This document shows positions 35,388 through 43,058 of a stretch of 64,000 bases of DNA, in pieces (the first letter of the stretch is position 1; every line of letters starts with the position of its first letter). Origin of the DNA: Gillisia limnaea DSM 15749 (GTDB lineage Bacteria > Bacteroidota > Bacteroidia > Flavobacteriales > Flavobacteriaceae); contig NZ_JH594606.1 of assembly GCF_000243235.1 (NCBI RefSeq), positions 1,671,851 to 1,735,850 of the forward strand, read 5' to 3'. The notes beneath the pieces are model-generated. The model ran no database searches and was not told where the DNA came from. It saw only the letters and a list, made by a program, of their open reading frames with translations. Position numbers and translations under genes: made by a program.

Positions 35388-35467
35388 AAGATCTATCTGA
35401 AGAGAGAAAGAAACTCTGGGAAGTTCAGCATTTGGACACTCTGGACCTGTGTAGATATAATTTTTAA
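35315..35467 (+). pseudogene. Truncated, internally deleted exonuclease gene fragment
   Basis: 50 codons. The first 24 are identical to the intact gene at 36962 (MIHKLNLEHILFLDIETVPE...). Then KDLSEERKKLWE replaces SSLTEERKKLWE with many synonymous differences, then it jumps to QHLDTLDLCRYNF and a stop, matching HLDTLELWKF about 105 residues further along the intact protein. So it has a large in-frame internal deletion and comes from a diverged allele, not a simple copy of the resident gene. Confidence 0.85.
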
Positions 35468-36052
35468 TATATAAAAATGTCCCTTTTCTGAAATCTCTAT
35501 GTTTTCATCTTCATATATTCCTAAAATCTTCAAATACAAATTCAACAAAATTTTATACTTCTTTTTACCAGTTCTTTGTATAACTCAACTTTCGCCAAGG
35601 GTGTTGACTAATTTTTTATATTGATATCATATAAAGTTGTTAGGTTAGAAGTAAATTTATGTAACAGGATATATTTGGTGAGTTCGCAAACTCACTACTT
35701 TATTTTTACTTTAGAATGAGTTCCCAAATTAGTATGAGATATTCCTATCTTGATTAAAAATTGGTTTCGATACTTGAACGAGTATTATAGCCTTAATATC
35801 TTTTTTGGTTTTTCTCAAAAACAAGAAACATAATAGACTCCCCAAGCAATAGACCAAAAAATATCCAAATTAGAATGATTCTCAACATTAGTCTATTTAG
35901 ATTTGAATAAAATTCACAACACAAAGAACTATAAACACTAATTAAATATTCTCTTACACATTTTAATTTTAAGGGATAAAATAATAAAAGTTAATTATAT
36001 AACACGTTCTGCTTCAGCTCAGGGAATCAACTAAATTTCGTAAATTGTTACA
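35468..36052. other. AT-rich left part of the inserted cassette
   Basis: No convincing gene. A hairpin GTGAGTT/AACTCAC lies at about 35679-35696 without a T run. On the minus strand around 35480-35600 a coding-like stretch (KKYKILLNLYLKILGIYEDE) is open but lacks a start. It may be further decayed DNA. Confidence 0.4.
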
Positions 36053-36574
36053 ATGAAAAAAACTGAGCAAGGTTTTATAATTGACCGATTAACAGATTCG
36101 ATTCTAAACACAATTTCGGGCGATAGTTTCCAAACGGAAGTTTCTACTTTAAAGAAATCCGATTTGAAACATATTCTCAAAAAGAACAACTGGAATTTTG
36201 CTTGGAAAGCGGAATTTAATGACTTGACCAAAGAAGTTTATAAACTGACAATCGTAAACAATCCGGACATTGTTCAAGGACTTTTGAGCATTACAGTTGA
36301 GAGTGACCACATCTTTATGAACTTGCTCGAAAGTGCGCCATTCAACATCGGGAAACAAAAACTTTACGAAGGTGTAGCTGGAAATTTGGTGGCTTATGCG
36401 TGTAAAGTTTCGTTTCAAAAAGGCTATGACGGATTTGTAGCTTTTACTGCAAAATCACGACTGATAAAGCACTACGAGGAAACTTTGAGAGCTTATCATT
36501 TCCGTAATCAAAGAATGATAATTGACACAAATTCAGCTAAATTTTTAGTGACTAAATATTTTAAAACATTATAA
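36053..36574 (+). CDS. GNAT-like protein, first gene of a possible toxin-antitoxin pair
   Basis: 173 residues, soluble. Middle to C-terminal layout (VYKLTIVNNPDIVQGLLSIT, then EGVAGNLVAYACKVSFQKGYDGFVAF, then LIKHYEETLRAYHF) resembles the core of acetyltransferases: a strand with the preceding-substrate residues, a helix carrying the G..L..YA region, and the late H-Y-E/F helix. The usual Q/RxxGxG/A acetyl-CoA loop is weak (EGVAGNL). It is followed after 1 base by a 56-residue basic protein. The pair is bounded by the cassette-end element also found after HigBA, which is why I suspect a toxin-antitoxin module; function unproven. Confidence 0.55.
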   Translation: MKKTEQGFIIDRLTDSILNTISGDSFQTEVSTLKKSDLKHILKKNNWNFAWKAEFNDLTKEVYKLTIVNNPDIVQGLLSITVESDHIFMNLLESAPFNIGKQKLYEGVAGNLVAYACKVSFQKGYDGFVAFTAKSRLIKHYEETLRAYHFRNQRMIIDTNSAKFLVTKYFKTL

Positions 36575-36575
36575 A

Positions 36576-36746
36576 ATGGGACATATCGCAGAACCAAAAG
36601 GAGTGGATTTTTTAATTGAAAGTCCACCATTAACTGACAAAGAGAGAAAAGAATTGAGCGAATTTATCAAAAAGCGTAAAACAGAACTCGGAAAGGAGTC
36701 TGTGCAGAAACGAAGACCTCGCACAAAAGAAAAGCCGAAAACATAA
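36576..36746 (+). CDS. Small basic protein paired with the GNAT-like gene
   Basis: 56 residues from ATG 36576, starting 1 base after the previous stop. Opening MGHIAEPKGVDFLIESPPLT, then a charged helix DKERKELSEFIKKRK and a very basic tail (QKRRPRTKEKPKT). I recall similar short proteins beginning MGHIAEPKGVDF behind acetyltransferase-like genes in Bacteroidota, but cannot name a family. As the small partner of a tight two-gene module it could be the antitoxin or a ribosome or nucleic-acid binding factor. Confidence 0.6.
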   Translation: MGHIAEPKGVDFLIESPPLTDKERKELSEFIKKRKTELGKESVQKRRPRTKEKPKT

Positions 36747-36766
36747 CATCGTATGAAAATAATAGG

Positions 36767-36936
36767 GCAAGTGGTTGCTAAACCCAGTGGTTTGGTACAT
36801 TGGCAAAGTCGCCAAATTTTTAAATTTGGCTTATTGATAAAAGAAAAAATAATAAGTAAAATTTAATAATTCGGCTTGTTCTTAACCGAATAGTAGTCGC
36901 CCTTTTTCCAACCTACTATTCTTAACCAAGACCTTT
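36767..36936. repeat. Cassette-end element, copy 2, with extra hairpin
   Basis: 36767-36880 matches 4699-4811, including the 23-base identical core at 36806-36828. To its right GAATAGTAG (36888-36896) pairs with CTACTATTC (36913-36921), flanked by direct repeats of CTTAACC. The element ends exactly where the duplicated host sequence (36937 on) begins, so it marks the right end of the inserted DNA. Confidence 0.75.
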
Positions 36937-36939
36937 GAT

Positions 36940-37034
36940 GAAACTTATAAAATGCTAGACCATGATTCATAAGCTCAACCTGGAACATATTTTATTTCTT
37001 GACATTGAAACCGTGCCGGAGGAAAAGACATTTA
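36940..37034. repeat. 95-bp perfect direct repeat, right copy
   Basis: Identical to 35293-35387. This copy is continuous with the intact exonuclease gene, while the left copy is continuous with the intact serine hydrolase gene. Confidence 0.95.
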
Positions 37035-37675
37035 GTTCTTTAACCGAAGAACGGAAAAAACTATGGGAAGACAAATCCAAATACCAGCGCAAAGAAGAGT
37101 TTACAGCTGAAGAGTTCTATGACCGGGCAGGGATTTGGGCAGAATTTGGAAAAATCATCTGTATTTCGGTAGGTTTTTTTAAGTTCAAAAATGAGATAAG
37201 AAGCTTTCGTATCACGACATTCCAGGGAGAAGAAGAAAAACTTTTAAAGGATTTCTCGCTTTTACTTGAATCTCATTTTTACAAACCTCATCACCTGCTT
37301 TGCGCCCATAATGGTAAAGAATTCGATTTTCCCTATATCGCCAGGAGATTGATCATTCACAATATTCCGCTTCCCGGAAAATTGGATCTATTCGGAAAAA
37401 AGCCCTGGGAAGTCCCTCATCTGGATACTTTGGAATTATGGAAATTTGGAGATTATAAACATTATACTTCGCTAAAACTTCTCACCAACGTGTTAGGAAT
37501 ACCATCCCCAAAACAGGATATAGACGGATCTGAGGTAAGGGATGTTTACTATATAGACCGGCAACTGGGAAGAATAGTAAGTTATTGTGAACGGGATGTC
37601 CTGGCAATTGCCCAGGTGCTATTAAAAATGCGGCAGGAAGAATTGCTTCTGGATACAGAAATAGTTTCGGTATAA
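36962..37675 (+). CDS. Predicted 3'-5' exonuclease, PolB-associated type
   Basis: 237 residues. RNase H-like DEDD exonuclease of the 'DNA polymerase B exonuclease 2' type. Exo I FLDIETVP (D14, E16), Exo II LLCAHNGKEFDFPYIARRL (Asp in FDFP), and Exo III YCERDVLAIAQVLL (Asp) complete the four acidic ligands. No polymerase domain is present, as usual for this stand-alone family. Its natural neighbour was the serine hydrolase gene: the duplicated 95 bp still hold the original junction. Terminator follows at 37683. Confidence 0.88.
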   Translation: MIHKLNLEHILFLDIETVPEEKTFSSLTEERKKLWEDKSKYQRKEEFTAEEFYDRAGIWAEFGKIICISVGFFKFKNEIRSFRITTFQGEEEKLLKDFSLLLESHFYKPHHLLCAHNGKEFDFPYIARRLIIHNIPLPGKLDLFGKKPWEVPHLDTLELWKFGDYKHYTSLKLLTNVLGIPSPKQDIDGSEVRDVYYIDRQLGRIVSYCERDVLAIAQVLLKMRQEELLLDTEIVSV

Positions 37676-37682
37676 AAAATCG

Positions 37683-37715
37683 AAAACCCGCCTTAAAAGA
37701 AGCGGGTTTTTGTTT
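37683..37715. terminator. Bidirectional terminator between convergent genes
   Basis: AAAACCCGC (37683-37691) pairs with GCGGGTTTT (37702-37710) and is followed by TTGTTTT. It serves the exonuclease gene on plus and can serve the dehydrogenase gene ending at 37748 on minus. Confidence 0.85.
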
Positions 37716-37747
37716 TATTATTTTAATAAAGTGTCCTAAATTTCAGG

Positions 37748-39301
37748 CTAGAGATCGAACTTGATACCTTGTGCCAATGGCAACTCGGTAGTATAATTTA
37801 TGGTATTGGTTTGTCTTCGCATATAGACCTTCCAGGCATCCGATCCGGATTCACGGCCACCACCGGTTTCTTTTTCTCCTCCAAAGGCACCGCCTATTTC
37901 AGCACCACTGGTTCCAATATTCACATTTGAAATTCCACAATCTGATCCCTGAACCGAAAGAAAATGTTCAGCTTCTCTCAAATTATTGGTCATAATGGCT
38001 GAAGATAATCCTTGTCTAACCCCATTCTGAATTTCCAAAGCATCTTCTACATTTCCCGAATATTTCAGCAAATATAAAACCGGGCCAAAGGTTTCGTGTT
38101 GTACGATATTAAAACTGTTGTCTGCTTCTGCAATCGCCGGCTTCACATAACAACCGCTTTCATATCCTTTACCTTCCAGAACGCCACCTTCAACAATTAT
38201 TTTTCCACCTTCTTTCACTACTTCTTCCAAAGCATGCTTATAATTCTTTACCGCATCTTTATCGATAAGAGGTCCTACATGGTTGTTCTCATCCAGTGGA
38301 TTTCCTATTCTCAATTGTTTGTAAGCAGCAACTACCGCATCTTTCACCTTATCATACATAGATTCGTGAATGATCAACCTTCTGGTAGAGGTACAGCGTT
38401 GCCCTGCAGTTCCTACTGCACCAAACACAGCACCTATCACGGTCATTTTTATATCGGCATCCGGAGTAACAATAATGGCATTATTTCCACCAAGTTCCAA
38501 CAGGGTTTTTCCAAGACGTTCAGCAACTTTGGAAGCCACTATCTTTCCCATTTTTGTAGATCCGGTAGCAGATATCAAAGGGATTCGGGAATCGGTTGTC
38601 ATCATTTCCCCCACTTTATAGTCTCCGGTTACCAAACAGGAAATCCCTTCCGGCACTCCATTTTCGGCAAAAACACGGGCTGCAATTTTTTGACAGGCTA
38701 CAGAGGTGATAGGAGTTTTTTCAGATCCTTTCCAAACACAGGCATCTCCACATACCCAGGCCAAAGCAGTATTCCATGACCAAACTGCAACCGGGAAATT
38801 AAAGGCAGAGATAATTCCCACTACTCCAAGAGGGTGGTATTGCTCATACATTCTATGCCCGGGGCGTTCAGAGTGCATGGTCAATCCATGCAACTGCCGG
38901 GATAATCCCACGGCAAAATCACAGATGTCTATCATTTCCTGCACTTCTCCCAAACCTTCCTGGTATGATTTTCCCATTTCATAGGACACCAGTTTTCCAA
39001 GCGGTTCTTTCAACCTACGCAACTCATCGTTAAATTTCCGTACCACTTCACCTCTTAGGGGTGCAGGCATTTTTCTCCAGGTTTTAAAACCTTCGGTTGC
39101 CGAGGTCATCACTTTTTCAAAATCTTCTTTGGTAGTAGATTTTACCTTTCCTATCAATGCTCCGTCTACCGGAGAATAGGATTCAATAATATCACCACTT
39201 CCAAAGAAATCCTTACCTGTAGAAGTACCTTCATTTATATCTTTAATCCCTAAATCTTTCAGGGCTTGCTTAATTCCAAATTCTTCTGCTACTCCACTCA
39301 T
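37748..39301 (-). CDS. Aldehyde dehydrogenase, ALDH7 (aminoadipate-semialdehyde) type
   Basis: 517 residues. NAD-dependent. Catalytic Cys in GTAGQRCTSTRRL (about 305) and general-base Glu in LLELGGNNAII (about 270) are present; the NAD segment is ISAFNFPVAVWSWN. The lead-in ERPGHRMYEQYHPLGVVG and GGAFGGEKETGGGRESGSDAWK are what I associate with the antiquitin/ALDH7 group that oxidises 2-aminoadipate 6-semialdehyde in lysine breakdown. Its upstream neighbour on the same strand (54 bases) is a kynurenine-pathway enzyme, so it could instead act on 2-aminomuconate semialdehyde. The fold and catalysis are sure, the substrate is not. Confidence 0.85.
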   Translation of the reverse strand: MSGVAEEFGIKQALKDLGIKDINEGTSTGKDFFGSGDIIESYSPVDGALIGKVKSTTKEDFEKVMTSATEGFKTWRKMPAPLRGEVVRKFNDELRRLKEPLGKLVSYEMGKSYQEGLGEVQEMIDICDFAVGLSRQLHGLTMHSERPGHRMYEQYHPLGVVGIISAFNFPVAVWSWNTALAWVCGDACVWKGSEKTPITSVACQKIAARVFAENGVPEGISCLVTGDYKVGEMMTTDSRIPLISATGSTKMGKIVASKVAERLGKTLLELGGNNAIIVTPDADIKMTVIGAVFGAVGTAGQRCTSTRRLIIHESMYDKVKDAVVAAYKQLRIGNPLDENNHVGPLIDKDAVKNYKHALEEVVKEGGKIIVEGGVLEGKGYESGCYVKPAIAEADNSFNIVQHETFGPVLYLLKYSGNVEDALEIQNGVRQGLSSAIMTNNLREAEHFLSVQGSDCGISNVNIGTSGAEIGGAFGGEKETGGGRESGSDAWKVYMRRQTNTINYTTELPLAQGIKFDL

Positions 39302-39355
39302 TAATTCGTTGTTTTAATCTTGTTTATTGTTTGTTTGTTGCGAAAATAATAAAAT

Positions 39356-39904
39356 TTAATCGTTTTCCCCTTCAGCTAAAAATCTTGAGTCTACCGGCAT
39401 AACCGTTCCGCAGGAATCGCAGGTTCTCAACTCCTTACTTTCATAGAAATGTCGAAAATGCTTTAAAAAATCCTTTTCAATATCATGCAGCGGGAAGAAG
39501 ACTTCGTACAATTTATTGTTACAGTTATCACAAAACCAAAGCAAACCATCCTTGCCCTCTTCTCCCAATCGCTTGCGCTCAATTACAAGACCTATGGAGC
39601 CTTCGTTTCGCACAGGGGAATGTGGGACTTTTCCGGGATGCAAATACATATCCCCGGGGCCTAATTCCATTGTTTTCTTCTCTCCATTCTCCTGAATATG
39701 GATCTCTATACTTCCCTCCAACTGGTAAAAAAGTTCTTCGGTTTCATTGTAATGATAATCCTTACGAGCATTGGGTCCGCCTACCACCATCACGATATAA
39801 TCGTTAGAATCCTTGTAAATATTCTTGTTGCCAACCGGCGGTTTCAATAAATCCCGATTTTGTTCGATCCATTTATTGATGTTAAAAGGTTTATTTATAG
39901 CCAT
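39356..39904 (-). CDS. nbaC: 3-hydroxyanthranilate 3,4-dioxygenase
   Basis: 182 residues, cupin. Iron ligands H51 and E57 (in DYHYNETEELFY) and H95 (in GKVPHSP), with R47 for the substrate, sit at exactly the numbers known for bacterial enzymes. A C-terminal rubredoxin-like site has CDNC and CDSC. Opens 3-hydroxyanthranilate, leading to quinolinate (NAD synthesis) or full tryptophan degradation. Probably in an operon with the dehydrogenase gene downstream. No other kynurenine genes are in the window. Confidence 0.95.
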   Translation of the reverse strand: MAINKPFNINKWIEQNRDLLKPPVGNKNIYKDSNDYIVMVVGGPNARKDYHYNETEELFYQLEGSIEIHIQENGEKKTMELGPGDMYLHPGKVPHSPVRNEGSIGLVIERKRLGEEGKDGLLWFCDNCNNKLYEVFFPLHDIEKDFLKHFRHFYESKELRTCDSCGTVMPVDSRFLAEGEND

Positions 39905-39980
39905 TTTTGGATGTTTTTTTTATATCCCTTAAAATTAAACAATCTCCACCACAATGTTCTTAAGCTTATTAAAATGTTTT

Positions 39981-40080
39981 GGGCGTGTGCCAAAAAGTGG
40001 CACCGCGCTATCCGTTTCAAGTCCTCGTCCCGAAAATAAAACCCGGGACTGCGGGCTTTCCACTACTATCGCTCACGCAG
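39981..40080. repeat. Structured intergenic element (REP-like)
   Basis: Closed by GCGTG (39983-39987) and CACGC (40074-40078). Inside are GTGCCA/TGGCAC (39987-39992/39998-40003) and GTCCCG/CGGGAC (40027-40032/40044-40049). It is much richer in GC than its surroundings and does not code. Its plan (GGGCGTG...CGCGCTATCCG...GGCTTTCCACTACTATC...CACGC) resembles an intergenic repeat I recall from several flavobacterial genomes; only one copy is in this window. Confidence 0.5.
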
Positions 40081-40171
40081 GAAAAGTAAGGATAATGTTA
40101 CGCTGTTTTGATCTTCCCATTTTTAATGAAAATTTTACTACTTTTATCTCCCAATGTTCAAGCCTACAATT

Positions 40172-41269
40172 ATGAAAAAAATTCTTCTGCTATTATCAAT
40201 TACAACACTATTTGCCTGCAACCAATCTTCAGTAGATAAAAAACCAATAGGAGATCCGGCTCCCAAAACCACTTCAGACAAAGTGGAATCAGATAATTAT
40301 GGGATTGTTATCCACGGCGGGGCAGGAACGATATTAAAGGAAAATATGACAGATTCTCTTGAAACTGCATATAAAACTGTTTTGGAAGAAGCTATTCGTG
40401 CAGGCCACGAAATTCTTGCCGGGGGAGGCACCTCCATAGATGCAGTGCAGGCCAGTATAAACATAATGGAAAATTCACCTTTGTTCAATGCAGGAAAAGG
40501 AGCCGTATTTACAGCCGATGAAACCAATGAGATGGACGCTGCCATTATGGATGGAGAAACTCTTAATGCAGGTGCAGTAGCGGGTGTAACTACAGTTAAA
40601 AATCCTATTAACCTGGCTTTCCAGATAATGGAAAATTCCCCACACGTGTTGCTTTCAGGAAAAGGGGCAGAACAGTTCGCAAAGGAGCGAAATTTGGAAA
40701 TTGTAGATCCTTCTTACTTTTATACAGAAAACAGATTTCAGTCCCTGCAACGTGTTAAAGAAGCAGAAGCTGCTAAGGATTCTGCAAACAATGCAACTGC
40801 CTTTTACGATCCTTACATCAAAGAATCAAAATTTGGAACCGTAGGCGCTGTTGCTCTTGACAAAAATGGAAATATAGCAGCTGGGACCTCAACCGGGGGT
40901 ATGACCAACAAAAAATGGAACCGCATTGGAGATGTGCCTATTATAGGCGCCGGAACCTATGCCAACAATAAAACCGCCGCCATTTCAGGAACCGGATGGG
41001 GAGAATATTTTATGCGCGGAGTGGTGGCCTATGATATTTCTGCAATGATGGAATACAAAAAAATGAGTTTACAGGAAGCAGCTTCCGCTGTGATCCAGGA
41101 TAAATTAACCGAACTTGGCGGAGAGGGCGGAATTATTGCAATTGATGGTAAAGGAAATATAGCGATGGAATTCAATTCTGCAGGAATGTACCGTGCAGCT
41201 ATGAATAAAGAAGGAGACCTTACTTTAGGGATATATTCAGATGCAGAGCCTACTTCAGAAGAAGAATAA
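40172..41269 (+). CDS. Isoaspartyl peptidase/L-asparaginase lipoprotein (Ntn hydrolase)
   Basis: 365 residues from ATG 40172 (MKKILLLLSITTLFAC); an upstream in-frame ATG adds six residues that spoil the signal peptide. Lipobox LFAC with Cys at about 16, so it is carried on a membrane in the periplasm. The proenzyme is cleaved before Thr223 in FGTVGAVALDKNG, which becomes the N-terminal nucleophile; NIAAGTSTGGMTNK and IGAGTYANN complete the site. It removes beta-aspartyl residues or amide from Asn. A strong terminator follows. Confidence 0.92.
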   Translation: MKKILLLLSITTLFACNQSSVDKKPIGDPAPKTTSDKVESDNYGIVIHGGAGTILKENMTDSLETAYKTVLEEAIRAGHEILAGGGTSIDAVQASINIMENSPLFNAGKGAVFTADETNEMDAAIMDGETLNAGAVAGVTTVKNPINLAFQIMENSPHVLLSGKGAEQFAKERNLEIVDPSYFYTENRFQSLQRVKEAEAAKDSANNATAFYDPYIKESKFGTVGAVALDKNGNIAAGTSTGGMTNKKWNRIGDVPIIGAGTYANNKTAAISGTGWGEYFMRGVVAYDISAMMEYKKMSLQEAASAVIQDKLTELGGEGGIIAIDGKGNIAMEFNSAGMYRAAMNKEGDLTLGIYSDAEPTSEEE

Positions 41270-41293
41270 TATATTCTTTTAAATAATATCAGG

Positions 41294-41324
41294 AACCCGG
41301 AAGTAAAATTTTCCGGGTTTTTTT
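41294..41324 (+). terminator. Terminator after the asparaginase gene
   Basis: AACCCGGAA (41294-41302) pairs perfectly with TTCCGGGTT (41311-41319) and is followed by TTTTTT. Confidence 0.9.
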
Positions 41325-41371
41325 ATGCCTAAAAATTTAAGCTAAAATCTTAACAATAAATTAGTTTTTGA

Positions 41372-41395
41372 TTAGTTCGATAATTACCGAACTAA
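41372..41395. promoter_or_regulatory. Operator palindrome in front of the efflux operon
   Basis: TTAGTTCG (41372-41379) and CGAACTAA (41388-41395) are perfect inverted repeats with an 8-base spacer, 27 bases upstream of the regulator gene. Most simply the binding site of that regulator, giving autorepression and control of the pump. Confidence 0.7.
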
Positions 41396-41422
41396 AACTA
41401 ACTTGCGCCTTCAAATTTTAAG

Positions 41423-41932
41423 ATGAAAGAAGCAAATTTAGCAAGCCAAAAGAAAAACCTGATTGAAAGGATGGGGGTATACCTAGAGAACCATGATAAT
41501 ATGGCGCCCCTGGAAGCAAGGATTTTTTCTGCTCTCATTTTGACCGGGAATAATGGAATCACTTTTGAAAGGCTTGTTGGTGATCTTTCGGCTAGCAAGA
41601 GCACCATTTGCACCCATCTTAACACACTCCAGGCAGCAGGAAGAGTTAACTATTATACCAAAAGCGGAGATAGAAAAAGATACTTCACAGTGATTCCAAA
41701 CCGCCTGATCCAAGTGATGGATGAGATGTTACAAAAATGGCAAGAGCAACAGGTACTTCATAAAGACATGCTTGATTTTAAACGTACAATGGAGCAAGAA
41801 GATCCTGAACCAGGTAAAAATGATCTTGATCTCCAATTTCACGAAAACTATCTTCAGTTTCTCGAGGAAGTGAGCCTTTCAGTAAAAAAATTCAAAAAAA
41901 AGATATCGCAAAAACAAGTTGAAAATGATTAA
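41423..41932 (+). CDS. GbsR/MarR-type transcriptional regulator of the efflux operon
   Basis: 169 residues. Winged helix at about 25-95: LEARIFSALILTGNNGITFE, then recognition helix SASKSTICTHLNTLQAAGRV and wing YYTKSGDRKRYFTV. A C-terminal coiled-coil-like helix (about 100-165, HENYLQFLEEVSLSVKKFKKK) probably dimerises it. GbsR-type order. First gene of the operon: its stop overlaps the start of the adaptor gene by 8 bases. Likely senses a pump substrate and releases the palindrome at 41372-41395. Confidence 0.88.
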   Translation: MKEANLASQKKNLIERMGVYLENHDNMAPLEARIFSALILTGNNGITFERLVGDLSASKSTICTHLNTLQAAGRVNYYTKSGDRKRYFTVIPNRLIQVMDEMLQKWQEQQVLHKDMLDFKRTMEQEDPEPGKNDLDLQFHENYLQFLEEVSLSVKKFKKKISQKQVEND

Positions 41933-43052
41933 GAAAAAACTTTCCAGCATAGGCTCCTTAATTGTATTGGCCATACTTTTTTCTGGTTGTAACCGCGGCG
42001 CTTCAAACTCCAGACCGGCACCTGCTATAAACCCTTATCCCACTATAAAGGTTGAAAGAAGGGATGTTACGGCATTCAAAAAATTTCCGGCAGAGATCGA
42101 GGGAACTGTAAGCAGTGAAATTCGGCCTAAGATTAGCGGATACGTTCTTGAGGTGGCGGTGCATGAAGGTGAGAAAGTAAAAGCCGGCCAACTGCTCTTC
42201 AGGCTGGAAACACAATCTTTAAGCCAGGATGCTTCCGCAGCCAAAGCCAACGTACAGGCAGCACAGGTGGAGGTAGACAAATTGATCCCTTTGGTTGAAA
42301 AAAACATCATTAGCTCTGTTCAACTTGAAACAGCAAAAGCGCGTCTTGCACAAGCCAAAAGTTCTTATCAGGGAGTGGCGGCAAACATAGATTATGCGCG
42401 GGTAAAAAGTCCGGTAGATGGTGTTGTGGGATCCATCAATTTTAGAGAAGGTGCTTTGGTAAGTCCCCAGGACCCAACTCCGCTCACTACTGTCTCAAAT
42501 ATCTCTGAAGTTTTTGCAAATTTTTCAATGAACGAAAAAGATTTTATAGCCTTTAACAGGAATGCAAAAGGAGCGAGCATAGAAGAAAAGATCAAAAACC
42601 TTCCGAAGGTTAAACTTATGCTGGCAGACAATTCTGAATATGGAACAGAAGGAACCATTGAAACAATTTCAGGAGGAATCAATGCCCAAACAGGTAGCGT
42701 TACTTTCCGCGCAAGATTCAACAACGACCAAGGATTGTTAAGAAACGGAAGCAGCGCCATAGTAAAGGTTCCTGAAAAATTTGAAAATGCCCTGGTGGTA
42801 CCAACCCTTTCCACTTTCGAAAGGCAGGAAAGAACATTTGTTTACAGAGTTGGAGAAAATGACAGCATTTTTAGCGTGATAATTGAGGTGGGCACCAATG
42901 TAGATGATCTTAGTGTAGTCACTTCGGGATTAAAGGAAAATGACCAAATCCTTGCTCAAGGCGTAGGTAAAGTCCAGCCTGGAATGAAGATAAAGCCTCA
43001 GCCAACTTCTATAGACAGTATAACAAGTTCTTCGAAACCGGTTTTTAAATAA
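41925..43052 (+). CDS. RND efflux periplasmic adaptor (membrane fusion protein), lipoprotein
   Basis: 375 residues from ATG 41925; an earlier TTG is less likely. Lipobox LFSGC anchors it to the inner membrane. Order: beta-barrel lead, lipoyl half (VSSEIRPKISGYVLEVAVHE), alpha hairpin (QDASAAKANVQAAQVEVDKL), second lipoyl half (DYARVKSPVDGVVG), then beta-barrel and membrane-proximal domains. AcrA/MexA type. Links the permease at 43059 to the outer-membrane channel at 46204. Confidence 0.93.
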   Translation: MIKKKLSSIGSLIVLAILFSGCNRGASNSRPAPAINPYPTIKVERRDVTAFKKFPAEIEGTVSSEIRPKISGYVLEVAVHEGEKVKAGQLLFRLETQSLSQDASAAKANVQAAQVEVDKLIPLVEKNIISSVQLETAKARLAQAKSSYQGVAANIDYARVKSPVDGVVGSINFREGALVSPQDPTPLTTVSNISEVFANFSMNEKDFIAFNRNAKGASIEEKIKNLPKVKLMLADNSEYGTEGTIETISGGINAQTGSVTFRARFNNDQGLLRNGSSAIVKVPEKFENALVVPTLSTFERQERTFVYRVGENDSIFSVIIEVGTNVDDLSVVTSGLKENDQILAQGVGKVQPGMKIKPQPTSIDSITSSSKPVFK

Positions 43053-43058
43053 AGAAAA

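Noticed and set aside
35468..35600. Minus-strand gene in the cassette's left part
   Set aside because: An open stretch of about 45 codons exists but has no start codon or promoter, and neighbouring frames are equally open in such AT-rich DNA.
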